Origin: Nevskia sp. | Lineage (GTDB): Bacteria; Pseudomonadota; Gammaproteobacteria; Nevskiales; Nevskiaceae | Length of the DNA stretch: 64,000 nucleotides | Direction of reading: 5' to 3' | Assembly (NCBI GenBank): GCA_023229645.1 | Contig: JALNYU010000019.1 | Coordinates: 1 to 64,000 of the forward strand | In this document: one piece after another, positions 15,511 through 24,638 of the stretch | Layout: each line of letters opens with the position of its first letter | Position numbering within the stretch: the stretch's first letter is position 1 | Notes under the pieces: generated by a model | Told to the model about the DNA's origin: nothing | What the model saw: the letters and a program-made list of their open reading frames with translations, nothing else | Databases searched by the model: none | Made by a program: the position numbers and the translations under genes

Positions 15511-18500
15511 TTACATATTGCGGCGATATTCACCGCCGACAGCATAGAGCGCGTGGCTGATCTGACCGAGCGAGTTGTAGCGCACGGCATCAATAAGGCC
15601 TTCAAAGACATTGCGCCGATCGCGGGCAGTTTTTTGCAGATTCTTGATCGCATCGGTGTCGAGCATATTCCGCGCCTGCTGGAAATTTTCGACATTGGCA
15701 ATCTGCTGCTGCTTCTCCGATTCCTCTGAACGAATCAACTCGATTGTCGTTGCGATCTCCCCACCATGCGCCTTGGCCAAGAAGGTGTTGACGCCAATCA
15801 GCGGTAGCGAGCCGTCGTACTTTTTATGCTCGTAGTAGAGGCTCTCATCCTGAATTTTTCCGCGCTGGTACATCGTATCCATAGCGCCAAGCACGCCGCC
15901 GCGCTCGCTGATCGCATCGAATTCTTTGTAAACCGCTTCCTCGACGAGATCCGTGAGTTGCTCGATGATATAGCTGCCTTGCCAGGGGTTTTCGCAGAAA
16001 TTCAGGCCGAGTTCGCGGTTGATGATGAGCTGAATCGCCACGGCGCGCCGCACGCTGTCTTCGGTCGGCGTGGTAATGGCTTCGTCGTAGGCGTTTGTGT
16101 GCAGGCTATTGCAGTTGTCGAATAACGCGTATAGCGCCTGTAGCGTTGTGCGGATGTCGTTGAACTCAATTTCCTGCGCATGCAGCGAGCGGCCGGAGGT
16201 TTGGATGTGATACTTCAGCATCTGGCTGCGCGCGCTGGCGCCGTAGCGCTCGCGCATCGCGCGAGCCCAGATCCGCCGCGCGACGCGGCCGATAACAGAA
16301 TATTCCGGGTCCATTCCATTCGAGAAAAAGAATGAAAGATTCGGCGCGAAATCATCGATTTTCATGCCGCGCGCAAGGTAATACTCAACGATTGTAAAAC
16401 CGTTCGATAACGTAAACGCCAGCTGGCTAATCGGGTTCGCGCCGGCCTCGGCGATGTGATAGCCGGAGATCGAAACCGAGTAGAAATTGCGAACCTTATG
16501 GTCGATGAAATATTGCTGGATGTCGCCCATCATGCGCAGCGCAAATTCGGTCGAGAAAATGCAGGTGTTCTGCGCCTGATCTTCCTTGAAGATGTCGGCC
16601 TGCACCGTGCCGCGCACGCTGCTCAAGGTTTCGGCTTTGATCCGCGCGTAGGTTGCGGCATCGACCATCTCAGCGCCCGAAACGCCAAGCAAGCCTAGGC
16701 CGAGTCCGTCATTGCCGTCGGGTAGCGGGCCGGCGTATTGCGGCCGTTTTTTGCCGGCATACAGCGCCATAATTTTTGCTTCGGCGGTGGCCCAGCGTGC
16801 TGCGTCGGCGCGCAGATATTTTTCGATCTGCTGGTCGATTGCACAGTTCATGAACATCGCCAAGATCATCGGCGCCGGGCCGTTGATCGTCATCGACACC
16901 GAGGTGCTGGGTTGGCAGAGATCGAAGCCGGAATAGAGCTTCTTCATGTCATCAAGCGTGGCGATGCTGACGCCGCTGTTGCCGATTTTGCCGTAGATGT
17001 CGGGCCGCGGCGCTGGGTCTTCGCCGTAGAGCGTGACCGAGTCAAAGGCAGTGGACAGGCGCGTGGCCGATTGGCCGGCGCTCAGATAATGGAAGCGACG
17101 GTTCGTGCGTTCCGGCGCACCTTCGCCGGCGAACATGCGGATTGGATCCTCGCCCTCGCGCCGATAAGGGTAGACGCCTGCGGTATACGGATAGCTGCCG
17201 GGCAGATTTTCTTTGGCCAAGAAACGTAGCAGCTCGCCCCAACTGGACAACCTTGGCGCGGCGATTTTCGGGATGCGCGAATGGCTTAGCGACTCGCGGT
17301 AGTTTTCAACCTTGATTGTCTTGCCGCGGACTTCATAAACGCCGGTGTCGTCGGTGATCTGTTTAAGACGCTGCGGCCATTCCCGCAGCCCGCTCAACGA
17401 CGCATTGCTGAGCGATTTTACGGCGTCCTGATAGCGTTGGCGCAAGGTCAATAGCGTGCGGTCGGCGCCGTCTTGTAGATCGTCAAAATTGTAGAGATCC
17501 AACGCTTTCGGCAACTTGGCGTCGGCTAATTCCTGTAGCGATAGCCAGAACGCCTGCGCCCGGTTTGCCGCTTCTGCTTGGCGGTCGGTGTCGCTATTGA
17601 CGCCGCGCCCGGACTCGGCAATTTCCGATAAATAACGGGTGCGATTGCCGGGAATCAGCACCGTCGCCCGTGGTTCGGTGACTTGGGTATCGAGGTTGGG
17701 TGTCCAACGCGCCGCCGGCAACTGCAGCTTTTCGCGTAGCAGGCGGCATAGGTTGGTAAACATCCAGGTTACGCCGGCATCGTTGAATTGGCTGGCGATG
17801 GTCGGGTATACCGGAATGTTGTCATCGCTAACGTCAAATCGGGCGCGGTTCCGCTTCCATTGCTTGCGGATGTCGCGCAGCGCGTCTTCGGCGCCGCGGC
17901 GATCGTATTTGTTCAGCACGATCAGCTCGGCGAAATCGAGCATGTCGATTTTTTCCAGCTGGCTCGCGGCGCCGTAATCGCTAGTCATGATGTAGATCGG
18001 AAAATCGACGAGATCGACGATTTCTGAATCGCTCTGGCCAATGCCCGCGGTTTCGACAATCACCAGGTCGTAGGCTTGCGCGCGCAGGCAGCTGATGCAG
18101 TCCTTCAACACCGCGTTGGTCGCGGCGTGCGAGCGGCGCGTGGCCATTGAGCGCATGTAGATTTGCCTGCTACGCAACGCGTTCATCCGGATGCGATCGC
18201 CGAGTAGCGCGCCGCCGGAGCGGCGGCGCGTCGGGTCAACCGCAAGAACGGCGATGCGGATGTCTGGGAAGGCCTCCAGAAAACGCAGCATTAACTCATC
18301 GACAACGGAAGACTTCCCCGCGCCGCCGGTGCCGGTGATGCCGAGTACCGGTGTTGCGCCGCCCTGCAGGGCCCACTGCGCGCGCAGTTTTGCGAGAGCG
18401 GCATCATCGAGCGTGCCTTTTTCGATTGCCGACAACATGCGTCCGATGGAGTTTTCATCGTCACTGTCGACACGGCTGGGTGCCGAGGTGGCGCGACGCT

Positions 18501-18972
18501 GCGATTCAGCGCGCTGAATTAAATCGTCGATCATGCCGAGCAGACCGAGTTTTGCGCCGTCGTTGGGATGGTAGATCCGCTCGACGCCGTAGGCCTGCAA
18601 TTCGCGAATTTCTTCCGGCGTAATCGTGCCGCCGCCGCCGCCGAACACGCGGATATGGCTGCCGCCGCGTTCACGCAGCATGTCAACCATGTATTTGAAG
18701 AACTCCAAGTGCCCACCTTGGTAGCTGGACAAGGCGATGGCATCGGCGTCCTCTTGCAAGGCCGCGCGGACGATATCTTCGACCGAACGATTGTGGCCGA
18801 GGTGGACCACTTCGGCGCCTTTGGCTTGGATTAAGCGCCGCATGACGTTGATGGCGGCATCGTGGCCATCGAACAACGAGGCAGCAGTGACAAAGCGCAG
18901 CGGCAGTGCGCGCGCGGCATCCGGCGGCTCAATTGCAGCAGGCGGAGCGGAAGTTTCGAGCATGGCGATCAT
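15511..18972 (-). CDS. icmF: Fused isobutyryl-CoA mutase (IcmF)
   Basis: Adenosylcobalamin-dependent mutase that interconverts isobutyryl-CoA and n-butyryl-CoA, with its own G-protein chaperone fused between the subunits. Domain order over 1153 residues: an N-terminal B12-binding domain (SLFDGHDAAINVMRR, His as cobalt ligand; VFGGGGGTI); a MeaB-like GTPase (GITGTGGAGKSS Walker A, ETAGIGQSDSE, NKYDRRGAED base motif); and a C-terminal TIM-barrel mutase (STSVSMTINGPAPMILAMF, IQTSGRSLHAQEIEFNDIR in part). The order B12-GTPase-barrel is specific to IcmF and separates it from methylmalonyl-CoA mutase. A second possible start lies three codons in. It stands alone, convergent with aroC. A link to branched-chain (Val) catabolism is inferred. 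Confidence 0.93.
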   Translation of the reverse strand: MIAMLETSAPPAAIEPPDAARALPLRFVTAASLFDGHDAAINVMRRLIQAKGAEVVHLGHNRSVEDIVRAALQEDADAIALSSYQGGHLEFFKYMVDMLRERGGSHIRVFGGGGGTITPEEIRELQAYGVERIYHPNDGAKLGLLGMIDDLIQRAESQRRATSAPSRVDSDDENSIGRMLSAIEKGTLDDAALAKLRAQWALQGGATPVLGITGTGGAGKSSVVDELMLRFLEAFPDIRIAVLAVDPTRRRSGGALLGDRIRMNALRSRQIYMRSMATRRSHAATNAVLKDCISCLRAQAYDLVIVETAGIGQSDSEIVDLVDFPIYIMTSDYGAASQLEKIDMLDFAELIVLNKYDRRGAEDALRDIRKQWKRNRARFDVSDDNIPVYPTIASQFNDAGVTWMFTNLCRLLREKLQLPAARWTPNLDTQVTEPRATVLIPGNRTRYLSEIAESGRGVNSDTDRQAEAANRAQAFWLSLQELADAKLPKALDLYNFDDLQDGADRTLLTLRQRYQDAVKSLSNASLSGLREWPQRLKQITDDTGVYEVRGKTIKVENYRESLSHSRIPKIAAPRLSSWGELLRFLAKENLPGSYPYTAGVYPYRREGEDPIRMFAGEGAPERTNRRFHYLSAGQSATRLSTAFDSVTLYGEDPAPRPDIYGKIGNSGVSIATLDDMKKLYSGFDLCQPSTSVSMTINGPAPMILAMFMNCAIDQQIEKYLRADAARWATAEAKIMALYAGKKRPQYAGPLPDGNDGLGLGLLGVSGAEMVDAATYARIKAETLSSVRGTVQADIFKEDQAQNTCIFSTEFALRMMGDIQQYFIDHKVRNFYSVSISGYHIAEAGANPISQLAFTLSNGFTIVEYYLARGMKIDDFAPNLSFFFSNGMDPEYSVIGRVARRIWARAMRERYGASARSQMLKYHIQTSGRSLHAQEIEFNDIRTTLQALYALFDNCNSLHTNAYDEAITTPTEDSVRRAVAIQLIINRELGLNFCENPWQGSYIIEQLTDLVEEAVYKEFDAISERGGVLGAMDTMYQRGKIQDESLYYEHKKYDGSLPLIGVNTFLAKAHGGEIATTIELIRSEESEKQQQIANVENFQQARNMLDTDAIKNLQKTARDRRNVFEGLIDAVRYNSLGQISHALYAVGGEYRRNM

Positions 18973-19063
18973 TCCATGAATAGGATAATCGTGCCGATTC
19001 TACCAGCGCCGCCAATGACCACCGTTTCTCGCCTCGTTCGACGGGTTGCTGTGTCGAAATTGC

Positions 19064-19087
19064 GGGCTGAATCCGTAGGTTCAGCCC
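19064..19087 (-). terminator. Hairpin downstream of the cysteine-rich gene
   Basis: An 8-bp perfect inverted repeat (19064-19071 and 19080-19087), GC-rich at its base, lies about 50 bp past the stop of the minus-strand cysteine-rich gene and upstream of icmF. On the minus strand only a weak T stretch follows. It is probably a weak terminator separating the two transcription units. Confidence 0.4.
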
Positions 19088-19139
19088 GGCCTTTGTCGAT
19101 CGGCCACGTGACTAGGGCACGATGCCCCGCGCGCGCAAA

Positions 19140-19553
19140 TTATTCTTGAGGCGCTGGCGGGATAGTTGGCGGGGTTTCGCCGGCCGGTGACGTGCGCTTG
19201 TCGCCATGCCGTTGCTGAAAACGTTCGCGCAATGCCTGCTTGTGCTGCGCGCAGGCCGTAGGGTCGTCCGCGCATTGCGCTTTCTGCGCTTCCGCGCGTT
19301 GACGCAGCGCTTCTTTCTTCTGCTCACAAGCGGTTGGATCGGCCTCGCAGCGGCGCTTAAAATTTTCCACACGTGCTTTGATCTGGTCACAGTGCGACGG
19401 ATCCTCGGCACAGCGCTTTTCGATGCGCTGCTGAGCCGCGTCGCAGGCGGACGGGTTCTGTGCACAGTAATCCGCAGCGCCGTTCGCGGCCTGCGCGGTG
19501 ATCATCGGCAGGCTCAGCAGCCAGCACGCAAAGTTTCGAGAAGTATTTTTCAT
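19140..19553 (-). CDS. Secreted cysteine-rich repeat protein, unknown function
   Basis: I do not recognise a named family. The 137-residue protein has an N-terminal signal peptide (residues ~1-23: NFACWLLSLPMITAQAA). A charged helical region then carries four regular CxxxPxxC units (Cys-six residues-Cys with a central Asp/Asn-Pro): CAQNPSAC, CAEDPSHC, CEADPTAC and CADDPTAC, separated by 13-18 mostly Lys/Arg/Glu/Gln residues. The even cysteine count suggests four intra-repeat disulfides or metal sites in the periplasm. A proline-rich tail follows (PAGETPPTIPPAPQE). It starts at ATG 19553 and is the only gene facing left from the long regulatory gap at 19554-20342. Confidence 0.7.
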   Translation of the reverse strand: MKNTSRNFACWLLSLPMITAQAANGAADYCAQNPSACDAAQQRIEKRCAEDPSHCDQIKARVENFKRRCEADPTACEQKKEALRQRAEAQKAQCADDPTACAQHKQALRERFQQRHGDKRTSPAGETPPTIPPAPQE

Positions 19554-19787
19554 CTGGACTCCACTAAATGATGGATAACAGAAAACAATAAATAAGTCGC
19601 CAACGAATAACTAATCGAACGTTTTCCCCCAGCCTCGGTTGACGTCGATGTTTGTCCCGTTATAGGTGCCCCAGGGCAAAGGGAACGCCGCCAATTTCGG
19701 CTGCTGCCATTTGAAAATCCTAGGTAAATTATTCTCTGGGTATTTCAATAAGCGGCACAATCGGTGATCGATTCATGACACAAGCAG

Positions 19788-19803
19788 TTGTGACATATCA
19801 CAA
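19788..19803. promoter_or_regulatory. CRP/FNR-family-like palindrome 1
   Basis: Perfect inverted repeat TTGTGA-CATA-TCACAA. The half-sites match the CRP half-site TGTGA, but the 4-base spacer is closer to FNR/DNR-type geometry than to the 6-base CRP spacer. It lies about 540 bp upstream of the Crp/Fnr-family gene and 235 bp upstream of the cysteine-rich gene. Confidence 0.55.
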
Positions 19804-19839
19804 TGGCGATTGGGAAAACTTCCTATACTGTATTTAACA

Positions 19840-19857
19840 TTGTGAAATTGGTCACAA
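19840..19857. promoter_or_regulatory. CRP-type palindrome 2
   Basis: Perfect inverted repeat TTGTGA-AATTGG-TCACAA, matching the CRP consensus TGTGA-N6-TCACA on both halves. Its centre is 53 bp from that of palindrome 1, about five helical turns, so both would face the same side of the DNA. The regulator at 20343 is an obvious candidate binder, but a chromosomal Crp elsewhere is equally possible. Confidence 0.6.
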
Positions 19858-20342
19858 GTGCCAGAATTTTTGATAATTGGTATGTCGAACGCCATAGTAC
19901 AGAAATGCCGATAAAACGCGCCGAATTTCTGTTCTTAATTGTCGATAATCGCGCTATCCCGTTGACCAATATGAAGCAAATGTTACGGATTCAAAGCAGG
20001 TAAAACGGGCTGCTGCGAAGCGGTAAACATGGTTTCTGTACGACAGCCGGAATACAAAAAATAATCACGGCTGTGGGGAATAGACCGTATTCCAATATAA
20101 AGTTTTATATAAATCATATATTTATATATATCTACTATGCTTTATCTAACACTTCGAAGCAGCCTTTGCTTAAGATCAATGCAAAGGGAAACAGGGAGGG
20201 CACTTCAGAACCGGAACAACTCATGCTTCAAGATAAGCATTGAATATGAAATTTCTGGGCTGTCGGGGTTGTTTTTTGCATATTTGTTGAAATGGCCTAG
20301 GAAGAAAATTTAACTTACGTCTAACGAGGGCAGGACGCCGGT

Positions 20343-21011
20343 ATGAACCAGGCAGAGGAATTTCACGTAATCAGACCAGAAGTGGATTCAACCTTGGGTC
20401 TGTTTGAAGGCTCTCCCGCATTGGCATACGCCGAAGGAACAACTCTGTTCAAGCAGGGTTCCATTGCACGGGAGGTTTATTGTCTTGAGAAAGGATTGGT
20501 GAAAATCACTTTTCTCGACCCGGCAGGGGAAGAGGTGATTGTCGATCTGTGTAGCGCGCAAGGTACTTTGATCGGTGATGCCTGTTCCGTTTTAGGTCGG
20601 CATTACATTGCGGCAACAGTTGTGACCCGTAAAACCTTATTGCGGCGCATTCCAGCGGTTAGTTTTATCGATCAAATTCGTCAGGATCCGGAGACGTCTT
20701 GGTCGTTACACAATAAGCATTGCAAGCTGTTAGCTGAATTGTTAGATCGTTCTGCGCAACTCGGTTATTTGTCGGTGCGGCAGCGCGTTGAACAGCTGAT
20801 TTGGAATCTAGCGACAGCCTGTGAGCTGGTGCAAACCAGCAAAGGTCACCGGATGCAGTTGCCGTTGCGGTATCGGGATTTGGCGCAGCTCATCACAATT
20901 TCGCCGGAACACCTGTGTCGGGTGCTCGGTGTCATTGAAAAGGATGGCTTGATTCGACGCGAAAAAGGTTGGTTGTATCTCGTCCGACGCGACGATTTGT
21001 TTCACCAGTAG
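20343..21011 (+). CDS. Crp/Fnr-family transcriptional regulator
   Basis: Cytoplasmic DNA-binding protein with an N-terminal cyclic-nucleotide-binding-like jelly-roll domain (about residues 20-130: AEGTTLFKQGSIAREVYCLEKGLVKI) and a C-terminal winged helix (residues ~150-222) whose recognition region reads LAQLITISPEHLCRVLGVIEKDGLI. There is no N-terminal Cys cluster as in FNR, so it is not an oxygen-sensing Fe-S FNR. The cAMP-binding Arg/Ser/Glu set of CRP is not evident. The effector is therefore unknown. ATG 20343 follows a plausible GAGGGCAGGA ribosome site. It is preceded by the long region with two CRP-type palindromes, suggesting autoregulation, and stands alone, convergent with selO. 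Confidence 0.88.
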   Translation: MNQAEEFHVIRPEVDSTLGLFEGSPALAYAEGTTLFKQGSIAREVYCLEKGLVKITFLDPAGEEVIVDLCSAQGTLIGDACSVLGRHYIAATVVTRKTLLRRIPAVSFIDQIRQDPETSWSLHNKHCKLLAELLDRSAQLGYLSVRQRVEQLIWNLATACELVQTSKGHRMQLPLRYRDLAQLITISPEHLCRVLGVIEKDGLIRREKGWLYLVRRDDLFHQ

Positions 21012-21187
21012 AACTGATCAGTGACTAAAGACTATAAATAGTCACGCTTGGGCGCACGGTAATTTCAGCTGACAAAAGCGTTTCCGGACGTCGGCTGCTC
21101 CCCCCAAGCATACGTGTAATCCCAATCGGGACGTTCGTGGCCTCTACCTGCGTTATAGAATGACGCAAGACTCAGGTCTAGCATTCA

Positions 21188-22663
21188 TCACGACGAGCAA
21201 CTCACCTCAATATGTCGAGCGTCTGCCGGCGGTTCCGCCGCGTAGTGCGCATGATGAGGTTGCTCGTCAAAGGGTTGCGCTAGCACCGCAAATAAATTCC
21301 CGATTTCGCTCATATCGCCTGCTTCGGCGGCGGCGATGGCGTTTTGCGCCAGATAATTGCGTAGTACGTACTTCGGATTCACGGCATTCATCCGCTGCGC
21401 ACGCTCGCTATCAACGCTTTGCTCGGCGCGTAAGCGGGTGCGGTAGTTTTCCGCCCAGGCATCAAACGCAGCGATATCGATGATCTCATCACGGATACCG
21501 TCGGCTAGTGCATCAGTGTCCGTGCGCAAGTTGGCGAGGTTGCGAAAGCTGCGGCTGAAATCGGCGTGGCTGCGGTCAAGCAGATTGAGATAGCCGTCGA
21601 TCAAATCGGTATCGCCATCGCGATGGTCGCGCAAGCCCAGCTTATCGGCCCAGCGTTTCGTCATCGCCTGTTGGTAGATCGCGGGGTATTGATCGGCGAT
21701 GGGTTGCGCAAGTGCAAGCGCAGCTTCGGGCGTTTCGGCGAGCAACGGTAGGGTTGCTTGTAGGAGTTTGACGCAGTTCCAGTGGCCAATAACCGGCTGT
21801 CGTTCCCAAGCATAACGACCGCCTTCGTCGGTATGGTTGCAGATGTGGCCGGAGGCGAACGCGTCCATGAAGCCAAACGGTCCGTAATCCAATGTCAAGC
21901 CAAGAATTGAGAAATTATCGGTGTTCATAACGCCGTGGCAGAAGCCGACCGACTGCCACTGCGCCATTAGCCGCGCGGTTCGCCCAATTATTTCGCTTAG
22001 CCAAGCGATGTACCGGTCTTCACGACCCGAAAATTCAGGGAAATGGGTGTCGATCACCCAATCGGCTAGCGGTGCTAGACGGGCGTGCTCACCGCGATAG
22101 TAGTAAAACTCAAAATGCCCAAAACGAACGAAGCTGGGCGCTGTGCGGCAGACAACTGCGGCGGTTTCGACGGTTTCACGCCGCACCGGTTGCGGCGAGC
22201 CAACAAGCGCTAGCGCGCGCGTCGTCGGAATTCCGAGCCCGTGCATTGCTTCCGAGCCCAGATATTCGCGAATTGATGAGCGCAGTACGGCGCGACCATC
22301 GGCGAAACGGGAATACGGCGTCGGGCCGGCGCCTTTGAGCTGAATTTCGCGCGGTTGCTTTTGCAGGTCGTTCAGTTCGGCAATCAGCAACGCGCGACCA
22401 TCGCCGAGCTGTGGCACAAACTGGCCGAATTGATGGCCGGCATACACCGAGGCGTGCGCGGCATACCCCGGCCAAGCTTGATTGCCGGCCATCCATTCTA
22501 AAAACTGCGGGCTCCCGGTGACGGCTGGGCCTAGGCCCAGCTCGTCAGCAAGCGTTGCGTTTAGATGTAGTAGCTGCGGTGCGGGTAGTGGACGCGCCGG
22601 AACCGGCAGGCAATAAGGCTCACCGAGCGCGGTGAAGCGCGGCGTAATCGAAGGCATTTCCAT
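21188..22663 (-). CDS. selO: Protein adenylyltransferase SelO (YdiU family)
   Basis: Pseudokinase-fold enzyme of the SelO family that transfers AMP from ATP to Ser/Thr/Tyr residues of target proteins and is linked to redox stress in E. coli. Family segments visible include YAGHQFGQFVPQLGDGRA, PYSRFADGRAVLRSSIREYL, and the metal/active-site stretch GVMNTDNFSILGLTLDYGPF. Length (491 aa) is typical. The last residues are SCSS: bacterial SelO proteins keep a Cys where many eukaryotic homologues have selenocysteine. It is transcribed 21 bp behind the type II NADH dehydrogenase gene, probably as one operon. A second ATG two codons in is possible. Confidence 0.94.
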   Translation of the reverse strand: MEMPSITPRFTALGEPYCLPVPARPLPAPQLLHLNATLADELGLGPAVTGSPQFLEWMAGNQAWPGYAAHASVYAGHQFGQFVPQLGDGRALLIAELNDLQKQPREIQLKGAGPTPYSRFADGRAVLRSSIREYLGSEAMHGLGIPTTRALALVGSPQPVRRETVETAAVVCRTAPSFVRFGHFEFYYYRGEHARLAPLADWVIDTHFPEFSGREDRYIAWLSEIIGRTARLMAQWQSVGFCHGVMNTDNFSILGLTLDYGPFGFMDAFASGHICNHTDEGGRYAWERQPVIGHWNCVKLLQATLPLLAETPEAALALAQPIADQYPAIYQQAMTKRWADKLGLRDHRDGDTDLIDGYLNLLDRSHADFSRSFRNLANLRTDTDALADGIRDEIIDIAAFDAWAENYRTRLRAEQSVDSERAQRMNAVNPKYVLRNYLAQNAIAAAEAGDMSEIGNLFAVLAQPFDEQPHHAHYAAEPPADARHIEVSCSS

Positions 22664-22684
22664 GCCGCGAATGTTCGCAGATTC

Positions 22685-23953
22685 TCACAATTGTTGTGCT
22701 TTCCGCTCGTCGTCCCCAATGATTAAGCGTGCGCCGCGGCTGAAGCTCAGATAGTTAAAAAACCAATGCATCGCGACCGACGTCCGATTGCGTGCGCCGA
22801 TTAAGAAATACACGTGCGCCACGCCCCACAGCCACCACGCGATAAGGCCTTTGAGGTGAAACGGGCCGAAGTCGATGACTGCCGAGTGACGGCCAATCGT
22901 CGCCAAACTGCCAAAATGTTGATAGCGGAAGGGCTTCGGCTTGGCTTTATTGTTCACCGCAGCGCGGATAACGTGCGCCACGTAGGTGCCTTGCTGCTTG
23001 GCGGCAGGCGCAATGCCGGGGACTGGCTTGCCCTTGTATTGCACCGCAGCGGTATCGCCGACAACAAAGATGTTCTCGTAGCCGGGTGCTGTTAAATCCG
23101 GCGTCACTTGCACGCGTCCCGCGCGATCAGCCGCCACGCCGAGCCAGCGCGCGGCGGGCGAGGCAGCGACGCCAGCGGCCCAAATGACGGTTGCTGCCGG
23201 TAGATGTTCATCGCCCAAGCTCAGACCTTGCGCGTCGCAGCCCGTGACTGCCGTATTCAGCAATACTTCCACGCCTTTTTTCTGCAGCTCCGTGAGGGCG
23301 AATGCGGAAAGGGATTCCGGCAGCGCTGCCAGTACACGCGGACCGCCCTCGACCAGCAGAATTCGGGTTTTGCGCGGGTCGATTGCACGGAAGTCCTGGG
23401 CGATCGCGCGGCGACTGAGTTCCGCGATTGCGCCAGCCATTTCGACGCCGGTAGGGCCGGCACCGACGACTGCGAAGGTCATCAAGCGCTTCCGTTCGGC
23501 TTCGTCGGTGGTGTTCTCAGCGCGCTCAAACGCAAGCAGGATGCGCCGGCGCAGCGTCGTGGCGTCGTCAATGCGCTTTAAGCCAGGCGCGTAGGTTTCC
23601 CATTCGTCGTGGCCGAAATAGGTGTGCGTTGCACCGGTGGCGAGAATCAACCAGTCATAATGCAGGCGCCGACCATCGGCCAGCAGAACGTCCTTCTGGA
23701 CGGTGTCGACACCATTTACTTCGCCGAGCAACACGCGGCAGTTGCTTTGTTTTCCGAGGATGCCGCGAATCGGCCACGCCACATCGGACGGGTTCAGCCC
23801 GGCCGTTGCGACCTGATACAGCAGAGGCTGGAAGAGGTGAAAGTTACGCTGGTCGACAACCGTGATGTCAACAGCCGCGCCATCTAACGCACGTGCGGCG
23901 GTGAGCCCGCCAAAACCGGCACCGACAATAATGACGCTAGGACGATTTTGCAT
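22685..23953 (-). CDS. Type II NADH dehydrogenase (NDH-2-like)
   Basis: FAD-dependent oxidoreductase of the NDH-2 family, a single-subunit, non-proton-pumping NADH:quinone oxidoreductase on the inner face of the membrane. An N-terminal FAD Rossmann motif (VIIVGAGFGGLTAARAL), the quinone-pocket-like segment FHLFQPLLYQVATAGL, a second NAD(P)H Rossmann motif (FAVVGAGPTGVEMAGAIAEL), and the third FAD motif (ENIFVVGDTAAV) are all present. A hydrophobic, Trp-rich C-terminus (GLIAWWLWGVAHVYFLIG) fits membrane attachment. The 422-aa length is normal. It is followed by selO. Confidence 0.92.
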   Translation of the reverse strand: MQNRPSVIIVGAGFGGLTAARALDGAAVDITVVDQRNFHLFQPLLYQVATAGLNPSDVAWPIRGILGKQSNCRVLLGEVNGVDTVQKDVLLADGRRLHYDWLILATGATHTYFGHDEWETYAPGLKRIDDATTLRRRILLAFERAENTTDEAERKRLMTFAVVGAGPTGVEMAGAIAELSRRAIAQDFRAIDPRKTRILLVEGGPRVLAALPESLSAFALTELQKKGVEVLLNTAVTGCDAQGLSLGDEHLPAATVIWAAGVAASPAARWLGVAADRAGRVQVTPDLTAPGYENIFVVGDTAAVQYKGKPVPGIAPAAKQQGTYVAHVIRAAVNNKAKPKPFRYQHFGSLATIGRHSAVIDFGPFHLKGLIAWWLWGVAHVYFLIGARNRTSVAMHWFFNYLSFSRGARLIIGDDERKAQQL

Positions 23954-24130
23954 CGTTCTGTGCTCCTGCTCGTTTCAGCGAGCGAATGTTGGGCGCGAAT
24001 GTGCGATAGATAAATTTTAGTTAAAATAGACGTAGTCAGTATTGTAATTTTCTTAACGTCTGGATAAGCAAAAGCAGGGTGTTGCACTGCCACACTGCAG
24101 AATCGATGCCTGACACGACTGGAGCAGACA

Positions 24131-24322
24131 ATGAACCTTAATACCGGTAATAGCTTTTGGGCGTTGCTCGTACTGATTGCCGACATCTACGCCGTCTTAA
24201 ACGTGCTGCAGAGTTCCGCTGATAACCTCAAGAAAGCGGTTTGGACGGCACTAATTATTGTGTTGCCGTTTCTGGGCGTTATCCTCTGGTATTTCCTTGG
24301 GCCACGATCAGGCAGGGCATGA
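24131..24322 (+). CDS. Small PLDc_N-type membrane protein
   Basis: A 63-residue protein with two hydrophobic helices (WALLVLIADIYAVLNVL and LIIVLPFLGVILWYFLGP), matching the short 'phospholipase D N-terminal' (PLDc_N) membrane domain that occurs alone in many bacteria. No catalytic domain is present and its role is unknown. GGAG lies 6 bases before the ATG. Its stop codon overlaps the next start by 4 bp (ATGA), so the two are translationally coupled. It is divergent from the NADH dehydrogenase gene. Confidence 0.8.
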   Translation: MNLNTGNSFWALLVLIADIYAVLNVLQSSADNLKKAVWTALIIVLPFLGVILWYFLGPRSGRA

Positions 24323-24618
24323 ACATGAATTCCCAGAATCAAGATCAGCTGGACGCTGCGGTACTACGACGACTCCTCGCGCATCTCGATGCACGTAAGG
24401 ACGTGCAAAATATCGAGCTAATGAACCTAGCGGGCTTTTGCCGCAATTGTTTGTCGAAGTGGTACGCGCAGGCCGCGCGCGAGGCGGGGGTTGAGGTCAG
24501 CGATGATGCAGCGCGCGAGCATGTTTACGGCATGCCGTATCCGGAGTGGAAGCGGCTTTATCAGCGCGAATCAACGCCGGAACAGCAAGCGGCGTTTGCC
24601 GATGCAAAGCCCGCCTAG
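24319..24618 (+). CDS. DUF1244 family protein
   Basis: Short conserved cytosolic protein of the DUF1244 family, function unknown. The diagnostic core is NLAGFCRNCLSKWYAQAA (two Cys spaced CxxC-like within a helical region) followed by HVYGMPYPEWKRLY. The start at 24319 gives 99 residues; a longer frame from 24241 runs inside the preceding gene and is rejected. A good intrinsic terminator follows 20 bp after the stop codon, ending this two-gene unit. Confidence 0.88.
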   Translation: MNMNSQNQDQLDAAVLRRLLAHLDARKDVQNIELMNLAGFCRNCLSKWYAQAAREAGVEVSDDAAREHVYGMPYPEWKRLYQRESTPEQQAAFADAKPA

Positions 24619-24638
24619 CGTGCGTCGTCGAATTCCCG

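Larger units (their letters stand above)
19554..20342. other. 789-bp intergenic regulatory region
   Basis: There is no convincing gene here; a 66-codon frame at 19803-20003 lacks a ribosome-binding site and family features. The stretch is AT-rich, especially 20091-20150. It holds two CRP-type palindromes (listed separately), a 17-bp palindrome at 20077-20093 (GGAATA-N5-TATTCC) and a 7-bp inverted repeat at 20043-20049/20068-20074. It separates the divergent cysteine-rich gene and the Crp/Fnr regulator. Confidence 0.6.

Noticed and set aside
19803..20003. 66-codon frame in the regulatory gap
   Set aside because: It begins at the edge of a CRP-type palindrome, has no ribosome site, and its composition matches intergenic DNA; a small RNA was considered but no T-run terminator follows.
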